Shown: positions 11,785-22,556, counted from the stretch's first letter. The stretch: DNA of 64,000 bases from Cordylochernes scorpioides (GCA_030710605.1 CP092870.1:56381532-56445531), one strand, 5' to 3'. The notes: generated by a model not told the origin, from the letters alone. Translations and numbers: made by a program.

Positions 11785-12445
11785 GGTTGTCGTGTTCAAT
11801 GAAGAGCCTCAGATGTCTCCATACATCTCTATCACAGCAGTCGCTATCTTCTTGGGTGTGTAAATCTGCTGTTCTGGGTCAATTTTCTGCTGTTGTCGTG
11901 TCCAATGAAGAGCCTCAGATGTTTCCATACATCTCTATCACAGCAGTCGCAATGTTCTTGGGTGTGTAAAGCTGCTGTTCTGGGTCAATTTTCTGTTGTT
12001 GTCGTGTCCAATGAAGAGCCTCAGATGTCTCCATACATCTCTATCACAGCAGTCGCAATGTTCTTGGGTGTGTAAAGCTGCTGTTCTGGGTCAATTTTCT
12101 GTTGTTGTCGTTTCCAATGAAGAACCTCAGATGTCTCCGTACATCTCTATCACAGCAGTCGTAATGTTCTTGGGTGTGTAAAGCTGCTGTTCCGGGTCAA
12201 TTTTCTGCTGTTGTTGTGCCCAATGAAGAACCTCAGATGTCTCCGTACATCTCTATCACAGCAGTCCCAATGTTCTTTGGTGTGTAAAGCTACTGTTCTG
12301 GGTCAATTTTCTGTTGTTGTCGTGTCCAATGAAGAGCCTCAGATGCCCCATACATCTCTATCACAGCAGTCGCAATGTCCTCTATCTCGGGTGTGTAAAG
12401 CTGCTGTTCTGGGGCCATGTCAATTTTCTGCAAGGCTGCAGCCAT
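11785..12445 (-). repeat. 106-bp minisatellite from a Jockey-like 3' end, about 6 units
   Basis: GAAGAGCCTCAGATG recurs at 11801, 11907, 12013, 12119, 12225 and 12331, a constant 106-bp period. Read on the minus strand, the outermost unit (about 12330-12445) encodes the C-terminus AMAAALQKIDMAPEQQLYTP followed by DIATAVIEMYG, the same as the retrotransposon ORF end at 17810-18043. The array is therefore an expansion of the stop-codon region and 3' UTR of a non-LTR retrotransposon. Confidence 0.85.
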
Positions 12446-13164
12446 TGCTCTTCATTATAAAATGGGTGCCGTTGCCACGTTAGTCACCTTGGACCAGAAT
12501 TTGGTCAAATTTTCCAAGGGTACAGGGAGGACTGGTGTGGTCGGACTTCTCCCCCCAGAAATATGTTGATAACATGTACCCATAAACAGTCTGTAAGGGA
12601 AAAAAAAAAAACAATATAATGCTTTTTTTTTGGAATATTCGTTTTAATTTTTCAAAGTTATTTTTAGATTTTTATTATTATTTTTTAATATATATTTTTT
12701 ATTTGACATATAGAACGCCATATCCCAGCTTGGGATATTTGCGCATTAATACATTTTATCAGCTTATATACAATCCAATAACAGGACTAAAAACAGAATT
12801 AAAACTGAATGTGGTTGGTTTTCTCAAACAGAAAATCTAAATTGAATTTACAAAAATTATTGAATTTTACATAGATATCTTTGATATATGAAAATTCGCA
12901 CATTGTTTCGATGGGATAAAATTATTATATAAGTTATTTTTAGATTATCATCAATATAGAATAATCTCCGAGAAAAAAATATAGCGATAAAATTGTTTAA
13001 CTTTCATAAAGCGTTAGAGAACAAGGTAATCTCTAAGAACTAAAATTACAGAAATATTCTTCCATAGTTAATTTGTATAGTTATGTTGAATACTTTGATT
13101 TCCTTTTCATTTTCCCTCCTCTCGTTTGTTTATGTTTATTTTTTCCTTTTCTTCATGAAAATGA
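12446..13164. other. Array flank and AT-rich sequence, no gene
   Basis: The first about 40 bases (GTTGCCACGTTAGTCACCTT) also follow the sister array at 20115, so they belong to the same retrotransposon on the minus strand. The rest is AT-rich with no supported feature. Confidence 0.5.
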
Positions 13165-13240
13165 TGTATGGCGAGTCCTTACAGGACGGAAATGTCCTAA
13201 TAAAGTTGTTGTTGTATATTTGTTGTTGTTGTGTTGATCA
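13165..13240 (+). repeat. Non-LTR retrotransposon 3' tail
   Basis: ACAGGACGGAAATGTCCTAATAAAG followed by GTTGTTGTTG simple repeats: a small hairpin, a polyadenylation signal and a TTG-rich tail. The same arrangement is seen at 15960-16378 and 53880-54040. Confidence 0.55.
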
Positions 13241-13319
13241 TCATCAATATATAGTTTCTCATATGGATATCAGATGCTAAGAATGAAAGTGAGTGAAATT
13301 ATCAGGCTTCCAGGGAAAA

Positions 13320-13560
13320 ATAACTTTTTTTTTACCTATCCCTAGTACACGTAGTACAGGCCATGATAATCATGTTGGGTAGAAGTCGGCAACTGCTTTT
13401 ACTGTAAGTACACCACATGTCTACAAATGTGAAAATCAGTTCGACTTTGCACTTACAAATATGCCAGAAACTCGTTTGGTTACTTGCACCGCTGGTGGGG
13501 TTGGACTTTTACAAGAATCGGGGGCCATTGGAGCATTTTTTTAGGGAAAATATACTTTGT
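13320..13560 (-). mobile_element. SINE family A copy
   Basis: Reverse complement of the SINE body at 28745-28975 (shared words TAGTACACGTAGTAC, CATGATAATCATG, CACATGTCTACA, TTTGCACTTACAAATATG). The tRNA-like head is missing. Confidence 0.75.
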
Positions 13561-13569
13561 CCATGAGTG

Positions 13570-14040
13570 TGTCAAATTATTTTGACAAACATTTTCAGCG
13601 TTTTTCTGATCAGTTTTTAGCGGGAAGAATGTTGTCTTCGTTTGTTAGTGAACCAATCTCTCACGCCTTGTCATTGGACGAATGTGGACATGTCTGTATA
13701 TAAGAGGGGACTAAGGGAATGCTACGGTGTCCAGAGCGAGGATAATTGGTGTGGAGGGGCTTAAAGTGTTTTTCTACGTGATTTTTCCATGTCTGGGGAT
13801 CTCTTCGCATCCCCGTGTAACCCCGGTCCGCTCCTTATCAACCCTGCAAATAAAAGATAAGTACTGTTTTTATTTTATTTAACAAATTGTGAATTTTTTA
13901 TTTATCTCCTTTTTGTTGTTGGTGTTGTACTCTTGAGTGTACGGTTGTTTTTTTTTTTGTGTGTGTGTATTAAGTTAGTCTCACGGTAGGCCCTAGATTA
14001 TTGATTTTTGTGTGATAACCCGTAAAAGTAACTTTTGTCA
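13570..14040 (+). mobile_element. Solo LTR, 471 bp, with AGTG target-site duplication
   Basis: It starts TGTCAAATTATTTTGACA and ends ACTTTTGTCA (TG...CA), flanked by AGTG at 13566-13569 and 14041-14044. It contains a TATA box (TATATAAGAG, about 13697), a polyadenylation signal (AATAAAAG, about 13848) and the block AACCCCGGTCCGCTCC shared with the related solo LTR at 29648-30087. The likely origin is an LTR retrotransposon that recombined out, leaving one LTR. It sits inside a GTCCATGAGTGTA transposon end. Confidence 0.85.
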
Positions 14041-14044
14041 AGTG

Positions 14045-14379
14045 TATATATGTGGATACCATGAAGGCGACATCAATTCTCTCCTATCTAGAGATAAAAT
14101 GGTGTAAGACCACACAGCAAAGAAGAACAGAGATTCAACGAAGTCTAAAGAAGTTATTGTCACAAACGTAACACAAACTGTTGACGGATTCAAAATTAGG
14201 AATGTGAAGACAAAGATTTTCTGGTTACGAACATGGACTCGTTCTGACATGACATTCCTCGTTCTGTAGAAAACATGATAATCATTAGGGAGTTCGACAG
14301 TTGGCTTTGATTGACACTAATTGGCTGCCATTACCAGGCCTGTGGAGCCACTTTTTGTAAGTCCACAAGCCGTGTCGGA
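14045..14379. other. No gene seen
   Basis: Mixed-composition sequence between the solo LTR and the next array. It contains ACATGATAATCATTAG, a word of SINE family A, near 14273. No convincing reading frame. Confidence 0.4.
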
Positions 14380-15650
14380 TCAACCCATGTGAAAACTGCA
14401 GAGTTTTGTAGAATCTAGATTGGTAATATGTGTGTTGAATGTTTTACATACAATACTGATTGTGGGTACATAGGTTGTTGTCATGGTATTGGTCATTTTT
14501 TTCACCTTTTTGTAGACGCTAGATTTGTAGTTTTCTTGTTTTATAGCCAATACTTCTTGTAGGTTCTTGGGCATTCTTTCGCCTATTTATAGACGTTATA
14601 TTATTTTGTTGTTTTCATGTTTTACTACAATATTCTTCTTGTAGATACATAGGTTGTTTGTCATGATCAGTATTTCATCCTTTGGTAGACGCTGGATTTG
14701 TTGTTTTCATGTTTTATATCCAATACTTCTTGTAGGTTCTTGGGCATTCTTTCACCCTTTTGTAGACGCTGGATTTGTAGTTATCATGCTTTACTTCCAA
14801 TACTTCTGGTAGGTCATAGGTTGTTTGGATCTTGAAGCCGTAACCTTCGTTTAGGGATCTACACATGGTGAATATTGTTTTGTAGACCCGCCGTGGCTTT
14901 GGTATCAACACTTGATCTAAGGGAAGAGACTGGATTTGTAATATCCATTCTTTTATACAGCGCTTTTTGTAGATCTAGGGGCCGTGTAATATTCGTCTAG
15001 GGATCTACATATGGTGACTATTGTTTTGTAGACCCACCGTGACGGTGGCTTTGGTATCTACATTCAGTCTGTATTAGAGAAGAGATTGGATTTGTAATAT
15101 CTATTATTTTTTGCAGCGATTTTTGTAGATATGGGAGCTGTAACCTTCGTCTAGGGATCTACACATGGTGAATATTGTTTTGTAGACCCACCGTGGCTTT
15201 GATATCTACATTTGGTCAGTATTAGGGAAGAGAATGGATTTGTAATATCCATTCTTACAGAACCTTTTGTAGATCTGGGAGCCGTAACATTCGTTTAGGG
15301 ATCTACACATGGTTAATATTGTTTTGTAGACCCACCGTGGCTTTGGTATCTACACTTTGTCTAAGGGAAGACTCTGGATTTGTAATATCCATTCTTCTCT
15401 CACAGCGATTTTTGTAGATCTGGAAGCTGTAACCTTCCGTCTAGGGATCTACACATGGTGAATATTGTTTTATAGACTCACTGTGGTTTTGGTATCTACA
15501 CTTTGTTTAAGGGAAGAGACTGGATTTGTAATGTCTATTCTTTTTCTTACAGCGCTTTTTGTAGATCTGGAAGCTATAACATTGGTCTAGGGATCAACAC
15601 ATGGTGAATATTGCTTTGTAGACCCACGGTATCGACACTTGTAAAGATCA
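14380..15650 (+). repeat. Degenerate tandem array, about 145-bp period
   Basis: GGGATCTACACATGGTG recurs near 14853, 15000, 15155, 15298, 15444 and 15588 (spacings 143-155). Each unit also contains TTGTTTTGTAGACCCACCGT and GATTTGTAATATCCATTC. Upstream (14380-14850) a shorter related motif (TTTGTAGACGCTGGATTTG) repeats at 80-180-bp intervals, so the array has older and younger parts. Confidence 0.85.
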
Positions 15651-15674
15651 TGCATTCAAGGCATCAGTTTTTTA

Positions 15675-15870
15675 ATGCACGAGCAGCAAAGTCCTTTTTT
15701 CAGATTGACAAACTTTTTCTACTGTTCTTACTGTAATGAAATATTATTGGGAGGGCTTAGCTCATTCAACTCTACCAGCGAATTCGCCAATTTAATCGAC
15801 CAGACCACACTCTTTTTACAGAGCTCTAATACTGTAATGGACGATTCTGCTTTTATATGCTGAATGGTGG
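15675..15870 (+). repeat. Family G copy, diverged
   Basis: It carries CTACTGTTCTTACTGTAATG, TTGGGAGGGCTTAGCTCA and TTCGCCAATTTAATCGACCAG in the family order. No coding capacity. Confidence 0.6.
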
Positions 15871-15959
15871 AATCTTAAGTAAAATCCTCTAATTTACCCA
15901 GACTATTCTTATTTATTAGCTTGATTGTCATTCTTAATTTTTCCTGTATACGAGTATAA

Positions 15960-16378
15960 ATATCATATTACCATTAAGGCACTATTACTGTTATTCCTGC
16001 ATGTACCCTACATTTCTACTTGGGGAATCTGTATAAGACCAAAAGGTCTTAATAAAGCTTTTTGTTGTTGTTGATTACTGCAACTATTACTGCTATTCCT
16101 GTATGTACCCTACATTTCTGTGCTTGGAAAATCTGTATAAGACTAAAAGGTCTTAATGAGCTTTTTGTTGTTGTTGATTACTGGTACTATTACTGTTATT
16201 TCTGTATATACACTAAATTTCTGTGCTTGAAGAATTTGTATAAGACTGAAAGGTCTTAATGAGCTTTTTGTTGTTGCTGATTACAGGTACTATTACTGTT
16301 ATTCCTGTATGTACCCTACATTTCTGCTTGGAGAATCTGTATAAGACTAAAAAGGCCTTAATAAAGATAGTTGTTGTT
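15960..16378 (+). repeat. Tandem repeats of a non-LTR retrotransposon 3' end, about 103 bp x 4
   Basis: Each unit contains TATTACTGTTATTCCTGTATG, TTGGAGAATCTGTATAAGAC, AAAAGGTCTTAATAAAG and a GTTGTTGTT run. The terminal unit at 53880-54040 follows an endonuclease-like coding fragment, showing that this is a retrotransposon 3' UTR. Confidence 0.8.
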
Positions 16379-17029
16379 ATTTAAGAAAAATAAACTATGG
16401 ACATAAGATTTTTATCTATGTATAGACATGCGTGCGTTTAAAAATGTAGCATCCCTTTATATATATAAAAGTCAGTGTATGTATGTATGTGTGTTTGTTC
16501 CTATGTCGGCTATACACATCCACAATACGTAACTAATCTGACTGAAATTCTAACAGTATATAGAGTTAACTATTGAAAAACTTATAGCGAATATTTAAAA
16601 GTCTCTATATAGAATATTTTTCGAGTTATTTGCAAATTTGCCCTTTAGCTCGAAAGTAGTGCCTCTAGCGGGGAAAATGCGAAGTAATGGTCCGATGACC
16701 TAAGTCGTGGCGCCATCTCTCTATGTACGATATATATAACTATTCTTTAAATTCAATATATTTATATATCCCTTTTTTAAATTTACATTTTGTTTAAAAA
16801 ATATTATATTTAGTTATTCATTCAACTTTTTTATTTTAATATAGAATTTTTTATAACTTATATGCGGAGTATTCTTCTTTTGCAGAAATTTTACATATTT
16901 TTTTAAGACTACCATTTTCATGCTTAACCTTTTCCTTTTCTGAAGCTCTTATCTCAATTTCTAGGCAACATATATATAATTCAGATTGTGTTGTATCATT
17001 GCTTTACAGTTTTTTTTTCAGAAAGCTGA

Positions 17030-17470
17030 ATGCCTCCTAAAAAACGCAAGGCTTTTGGCCACTGCAAAGCAGAGGCTAAAAAAAGGAAACAACAACGTGC
17101 TAACGAAACGCCTATAGAAAGAGAGAGTAGACTTGCTAATCTGCGGGAGAGATTCAGTGTTTTGCATGCTTCAGAGACAGAACAGCAGCGTGAGGCCCGG
17201 CTAAAGGCTACGCGAGAGAGAGCTACAACCTCCAGGGCTTCAGAGACAGAACAGCAGCGTGAGGCCCGGCTAAAGGCTGAGCGAGAGAGAGCTACAACCT
17301 CCAGGGCTTCAGAGACTCCAGAGCAGCGGGAGGACAGGCTGAGTGGTTTGCGCGACAGAGCTACAACCTCCAGGGTTTCAGATCATCTCTTTATAAAAAT
17401 ATCGCTTCTCAGACACAAAGTTTGGAGCGGGACGTTTCACAAGAATGACATCCACGGCGCCAATTTATAA
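17030..17470 (+). pseudogene. N-terminal remnant of Helitron Rep/helicase protein
   Basis: 146 codons. It begins with a lysine-rich stretch (PPKKRKAFGHCKAEAKKRK), a plausible nuclear-localisation signal, followed by three imperfect repeats of about 24 residues built on ASET-x-EQRE-x-RL and RERATTSR (residues about 47-118). Such charged repeats are common at the N-terminus of arthropod Helitron helicases; that identification is from memory of the family. The last about 30 residues after VSDHLFIKI differ in character and probably lie beyond an internal deletion. The Rep HUH motif and helicase motifs are absent. The ATG follows a T-rich, acceptor-like stretch. Confidence 0.7.
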
Positions 17471-17513
17471 TTGTAACGAATAGTTTTTGAATAAAAGCAT
17501 TTAATCTGGTAAA

Positions 17514-17543
17514 ACCCGAGCATTGCCCGGGTCATTCGGCTAG
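17514..17543 (+). other. Helitron 3' terminal hairpin and CTAG end
   Basis: ACCCGAGCATTGCCCGGGT (17514-17532) folds as a hairpin with one mismatch; seven bases follow and then CTAG. This is the subterminal hairpin thought to mark the transposition end of Helitrons. Confidence 0.85.
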
Positions 17544-17809
17544 TTCTCTATAAATGTCTTTAAAAAAAACGAATGAATCGATTATCCCTAGTAAGCTAAA
17601 AACCATGATACCATGTCACAAGTCCATTATTTGAGATAAATCCAAGTGAAAAAACAGCTGATATATACACACAGGGTAGCCCATAAGCCCCGAATATTTT
17701 TATTTTTAAATTAAAAATTAAGAGGAAAACTAGAATATAAACTATAATTATTTTATTTTATGTAATAGATTAAACTTTAATATATTAAAATAATAATAAA
17801 AGAACTGTA
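17544..17809. other. AT-rich flank, no gene
   Basis: No feature supported. It lies between the Helitron and the retrotransposon fragment. Confidence 0.5.
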
Positions 17810-18043
17810 ACAAGACTCAGAACGAAACACTATAAAGGAATGACAATACATCCAGATGGCACAAGAACCTATAGGACATGTAACAACTGTCCTGGTGTGG
17901 AACTAACACCTACCCACATATTCTCATGCCCAGCAATGGCCGCAGCCTTGAAGAAAATTGACATGGGCCCAGAAGAGCAGCTTTACACACCCAAGAAAGA
18001 GGACATTGCGACTGCTGTGATAGAGATGTATGGAGACATCTGA
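17810..18043 (+). pseudogene. C-terminus of Jockey-like non-LTR retrotransposon ORF2
   Basis: Open from TRLRTKHYKG through the stop at 18041-18043 (78 codons). It contains CNNCPGVELTPTHIFSCP, a C-x2-C...H-x4-C zinc-knuckle pattern that often closes ORF2 proteins of Jockey/I-type elements with an RNase H region. The upstream part of ORF2 is missing. The final codons (QLYTP...DIATAVIEMYGDI, stop) are the sequence that has been multiplied in the 106-bp arrays. Confidence 0.8.
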
Positions 18044-18385
18044 GGCTCTTCATTGGACACGACAACAACAGAAATTTGACCCAGAACAGCAGCTTTACAC
18101 ACCTAAGAACATAGCGACTGCTGTGATAGAGATGTACGGAGAAACCTGAGGCTCTTCATTAGACACGACAACAACAGAAAATTGACCCAGAACAGCAGCT
18201 TCACACGCCCAAGAACATTGCGACTGCTGTGATAGAGATGTATGGAGACATCTGAAGCTCTTCATTATACACAACAACAACAGAAAATTGACCCAGAACA
18301 GCAGCATTACACACCTAAGAACATAGCGACTGCTGTGATAGAGATGTACGGAGACATCTGAGGCTCTTCATTGGACACGACAACA
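18010..18385 (+). repeat. 106-bp minisatellite from the ORF2 stop region, about 3.5 units
   Basis: The TGAGGCTCTTCATTGGACAC motif starts at about 18041 and recurs at 18147, 18253 and 18359, again 106 bp apart. It is directly continuous with the parent ORF2 end, which shows how the minisatellite arose. Confidence 0.9.
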
Positions 18386-18719
18386 ACATTAATAAAAGAA
18401 GCTGATGCATTCATCCACAAAGGTCTTTCAGATTTAAGAATCTCTGAAATAGGGAATTTCAGGTCACAAAACCGGCTTTGTAAGTCCAAGGTAAATTTGT
18501 GACCTGAATCCACACAGCCCATCACGGCTAAGGTCAAAGGCAAGAGTTTAAAAATATTTGAATGGCGAAGGTGTCTGTATAATTAGTATTAAATTGCTTT
18601 ACCATAGAGATCCAATTAAGCTCAATTAGCGTTAATTGGGGGAATTGCCATCATAGCATTAGCATATGTACAAACACGTCATCTTGTAGGTCAAATAGAG
18701 CTAGCAAATAAAACTTCCG
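18386..18719. other. No gene recognised
   Basis: It contains GGTCACAAAACCGGC and the near-reverse word GGTAAATTTGTGACCTGAAT, giving a weak inverted repeat around 18470. A short in-frame stretch exists but has no recognisable domain. Confidence 0.35.
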
Positions 18720-19090
18720 TATAAAGTTTCAAATGAAATATTTGACCCTATTAAAAACAAAATTGGTATATCCTGACTGCTTACATGAGCATTTTAGATG
18801 GCAGAGCGCCATCTAGTGGAACAAAAATCAACTGAACGTTGATTTAGCTTGTTTTAAAAATATTTAGCCAACCCTTTTTCTTGATAAATCAAAAAAAGTA
18901 CTGTGTACCTAGTACGGTGGGGACTTTGTGAGCCCCGAGCCGCTACGGTAACCGTGAAGACCTTACAGGGAACTCTGAAATGTGGTTGACTAACGGGGCA
19001 ATAGCACCGCCCCTTTCCAAGGAGCAACAAAATCAGAAATTAATATTGAACAAGACACCACCACCACCATCAAAAAAAAAAAAAAGTCAA

Positions 19091-19133
19091 GCACGTACCA
19101 GTTTCAGGCTGTTGTCCCACATCAGCATGGTGC
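19091..19133 (-). ncRNA. Degenerate hammerhead ribozyme
   Basis: On the minus strand: CTGATGT, stem II GGG/CCT around ACAACAG, GAAA, short stem III ACTGGT, and a stem I still partly paired with CACCATG. The first box ends in T instead of A, so the core is broken. Confidence 0.5.
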
Positions 19134-19419
19134 AGACTATACCTCTACGACCAAAAATTTGGTCCAAAAGGTTTCCTGTAAAATCAAGAATAGGGTATTT
19201 AAGGACAAATTTGCGTAAATATGCTTTTCATGTGAAAAAAAAAAGAGAAAAAATGTCAGGTTTTGATATTCAAAACAAAATTGGCATTTACTGACCGCTT
19301 AAATGAACATTTTAATGGCAGAGCGCTATCTAGTGGGACAAAAATCAACTAAACGTTGTTTTAGCTTGTTTCAAAGATATTTGGCCAACCCAATTTCTTG
19401 ATAAATCAAGAAAAGTCAA

Positions 19420-19462
19420 CCATGTACACGTTTCAGACTGTTGTTCTTGGTCAGCGTGGAGC
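19420..19462 (-). ncRNA. Degenerate hammerhead ribozyme
   Basis: On the minus strand: CCACG, CTGACCA, AGA-ACAACAG-TCT, GAAA, CGTGTAC, ATGG. Stems I, II and the two-pair stem III remain formable, but the box reads CTGACCA, losing the conserved G8. Cleavage is not expected. Confidence 0.5.
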
Positions 19463-19589
19463 AGACTGTACCACTACGACCAACTATTTGAACCCAGAGG
19501 ACTCCTGAAAAATCAAGAAATGGGTATTTAAGGCCAAATTTGTGTAAATACACTTTTCATTTGAAAAATGAGAAAAATGGTCAGGTTGT

Positions 19590-20110
19590 CGTTGTCGTGT
19601 CCAATGAAGAGCCTCAGATGTCTCCACACATCTCTATCACAGCAGTCATAATGTTCTTGGGTGTGTAAAGCCGCTGTTCAGAGTCAATTTTCTGTTGTTG
19701 TCGTGTCCAATGAAGAGCCTCAGATGTGTCCATACATCTCTATCACAGCAGTCGTAATGTTCTTGGGTGTGTAAAGCCGCTGTTCCGAGTCAATTTTCTG
19801 TTGTTGTTGTGTCCAATGAAGAGCCTCAGATGTATCCATATATCTCTATCACAGTAGTCGCTATATTCTTGGGTGTGTAGAGCTGCTGTTCTGGGTCAAT
19901 TTTCTGTTTTTATCGTGTCCAATGAAAAGCCTCAGATGTCTCCATACATCTCTATCACAGCAGTCGCAATATTCTCTATCTTGTGTGTGTAAAGCCGCTT
20001 TTCTGGGTCAATTTTCTGTTGTTGTCGTGTCCAATGAAGAGCCTCAGATGTCTCCGTACATCTCTATCACAGGAGTCGCAATATCCACTATCTTAGGTTG
20101 TTCTTCATTG
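19590..20110 (-). repeat. 106-bp minisatellite, third copy of the array
   Basis: Same unit and orientation as 11785-12445. It ends in the same flank (GTTGCCACGTTAGTCACCTT at about 20124). One unit (about 19975-20000) carries a small insertion with TCTATCTTG, as does the outer unit of the first array. Confidence 0.85.
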
Positions 20111-20316
20111 GAAAATGAGTGCCGTTGCCACGTTAGTCACCTTGGACCATAAAATGTGTAAAACTTCTTGATATTTTTATTAAAGTTCTCTGGACAGTGG
20201 CGACAGTAGGGCAGTCTTCCATTCAGAGATGTATTAGACATGATGCAACAATATCGAATCAATTATTTGTTTATTGTGTTATTATTTTTTCTTATTTTGT
20301 ATCTTGTACAGATGTT

Positions 20317-21410
20317 TGTGTTGTGACCTCTTGTACGAGACCCCTCTATGTTTTGACCTCTTGTACGAGACCCCTCTGTGTTGTGACCTCTTGTACGAGA
20401 CCCCTCTGTGTTGTGATCTCTTGTACGAGACCCCTCTATGTTTTGACCTCTTGTACGAGACCTCTCTGTGTTGTGACCTCTTGTACGAGACCCCTCTATG
20501 TTGTGATCTTTTGTACGAGACCCCTCTATGTTTTGACCTCTTGTACGAGACCTCTCTGTGTTGTGACCTCTTGTACGAGACCCCTCTATGTTGTAATCTC
20601 TTGTACGAGACCCCTCTATGTATTGACCTTTTGTACGAGACCTCTCTGTGTTGTGACCTCTTGTACGAGACCCCTCTGTGTTGTGATCTCTTGTACGAGA
20701 CCCCTCTGTGTTGTGATCTCTTGTACGAGACCCCTCTGTGTTGTGACCTCTTGTACGAGACCCCTCTGTGTTGTGATTTCTTATACGAGACCCCTCTGTG
20801 TTGTGATCTCTTGTACGAGACCCCTCTGTGTTGTGACCTCTTGTACGAGACCCCTCTGTGTTGTGATCTCTTGTACGAGACCCCCTGTGTTGTGACCTCT
20901 TGTACGAGACCCCTCTGTGTTGTGACCTCTTGTACGAGACCCCTCTGTGTTGTGACCTCTTGTACGAGACCCCTCTGTGTTGTGATCTCTTGTACGAGAC
21001 CCCCTGTGTTGTGACCTCTTGTACGAGACCCCTCTGTGTTGTGACCTCTTGTACGAGACCCCTCTGTGTTGTGACCCCTTGTACGAGACCCCTCTGTGTT
21101 GTGACTTCTTGTACGAGACCCCTCTGTGTTGTGACCTCTTGTACGAGACCCCTCTGTGTTGTGACCACTTGTACGAGACCCCTCTGTGTTGTGACCCCTT
21201 GTACGAGACCCGTCTGTGTTGTGACCCCTTGTACGAGACCCCTCTGTGTTGTGATCTCTTGTACGAGACCCCTCTGTGTTGTGATCTCTTGTACGAGACC
21301 CCTCTGTGTTGTGACCTCTTGTACGAGACCCCTCTGTGTTGTGACCTCTTGTACGAGACCCCTCTGTGTTGTGACCTCTTGTACGAGACCCGTCTGTGTT
21401 GTGACCTATG
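20317..21410 (+). repeat. 30-bp minisatellite, about 36 units
   Basis: The unit is GTTGTGACCTCTTGTACGAG plus ACCCCTCTGT. Because 30 is a multiple of three and the unit lacks stops in several frames, long open frames run through it on both strands (up to 301 codons on the minus strand). Two 29-bp units (near 20881 and 21000) shift the frame. There is no sign of selection for one frame, so I call it a satellite. Confidence 0.95.
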
Positions 21411-21654
21411 TTACCACTGCCATTCCCAGAAAGGTGTGTGGACTGAACTCTTAGGTTATCAGATTGTAGATCCTCACGTTCCCTACCAAGGTCAGGTCAA
21501 CCTCCCACACAGGTCACTCAACGCTAAAACAATTTGTGAATACTATTCTTATTATCAACTTGTTACTAAAATGCGAATCTTGATCTCCTTGAAGTATTCA
21601 CTAATAGGTTTTCATTATACCTTCATGAAGAAAACTTGAAGTAGTTGTTCCTTT
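21411..21654. other. Array flank, no gene
   Basis: Unique-looking sequence (TTCCCTACCAAGGTCAGGTC) with no recognised protein or RNA. Confidence 0.4.
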
Positions 21655-21830
21655 TAGCATGTATATCGGGATTCATACAATAACTCTGAAAGATATTACA
21701 GTGAGCCTTTATTGAATACACACGAGATAACCAAGTGTGTATACATTCATGGACAAAACTTAAGGATGTTGTACCTTTTAGCACGTATATCGGGATTCAT
21801 ACAATAACTCTGAAATATTTTTTTATTATG
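21655..21830 (-). repeat. Dispersed 76-bp family, minus orientation
   Basis: Two units with TAGCATGTATATCGGGATTC and ATGGACAAAACTTAAGGA, the reverse complement of the family at 6590-6965. Confidence 0.75.
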
Positions 21831-21834
21831 TATT

Positions 21835-22378
21835 CGCCGTAATAATATTATTCTCCAAGTAATAAGGAAAACAACGTTTTAAGAAAACACGAACTTTTGG
21901 GACAACCTTATAAAACGAATGAGTGAGCTTTCCATTTTTCAATTTAAAGATTTCTTTAAGAAGGAAAAAATCCTAAAACGTTCTCGTTATATAAATAAAA
22001 TATCAGATTAAAGTGTTAAATATACATTTTTATGAGGTTGTTCCAAAAGTTCGTGTTTTTCTTAAAACGTAGTTTTCCTTATAACTTGGCGAATAAAATT
22101 ATTACGGCGAATACATAATAATACATAATACAATTACTTTATACATAATACAGAAACATTATGCATAACGGCGAATACATTTTTTAATACAAAATACAAT
22201 TACTTTATATATAATACAAGGACATTATACATAACGGTAAAAAATATTATTACGGCGAATACTTAATACAATTACTTTATACATAATACAAAGACATTAT
22301 ACATAACAGCGAATAATATTGGTATTTCAAATATTTCGCAAGTGTTTACGAACTTTGGGAACAACCTTGTAGCAAAAT
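21835..22378. mobile_element. mariner-like MITE(s) with CGAACTTTTGGGACAACCTT ends
   Basis: The termini CACGAACTTTTGGGACAACC (21888) and GGTTGTTCCAAAAGTTCGTG (about 22038) face each other, and another end lies at 22340-22374. The interior consists of repeated ATTCGCCGTTATGTATAATG-type words. The termini match those of the copy at 25684-26070, and such ends are typical of mariner-derived MITEs. No transposase. Confidence 0.65.
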
Positions 22379-22556
22379 AAAGCGTTAAATGATCTTTTTT
22401 TTTTTTTTTGTGATCAAAAATAAGGAATTCTCATATTGAATTCAATCAACGTTCTTCTGCTTTGTAATACGGTAGTAGACAGCTTTCCCTCTGTGATTGA
22501 TCGTCTGCAATAGCTTTCTAGCGTGAAGTAGTTACTGGCGACTTTCGCCCGACGAC

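Larger units (their letters stand above)
16452..17543 (+). mobile_element. Non-autonomous Helitron, 1092 bp
   Basis: The 5' end is TCCCTTTATATATATAAAAG and the 3' end is a hairpin followed after seven bases by CTAG. The element lies between A (16451) and T (17544), the A^T insertion site typical of Helitrons, without target duplication. It retains the start of the Rep/helicase gene (17030-17470) but lacks the Rep and helicase cores, so it would depend on proteins from an autonomous relative. The reverse-complement 3' end at 63744 belongs to the same family. Confidence 0.9.
18720..19585 (-). mobile_element. Two decayed copies of a hammerhead-bearing element
   Basis: Words such as GGCAGAGCGCCATCTAGTGG, AAATCAACTGAACGTTG, TTTCTTGATAAATCAA and GTTTCAGRCTGTTGT appear twice (18760-19200 and 19275-19560), indicating two tandem or adjacent copies. 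The flanking words TTGATAAATCAAGAAAAG and GGTATTTAAGGCCAAAT are diverged forms of those around the hammerheads at 30.1-30.3 kb. Confidence 0.6.

Noticed and set aside
20197..21639. Large reading frames on both strands (up to 301 codons)
   Set aside because: Stop-free 30-bp repeat in several frames; open on both strands at once, with no initiation context or unique domains.
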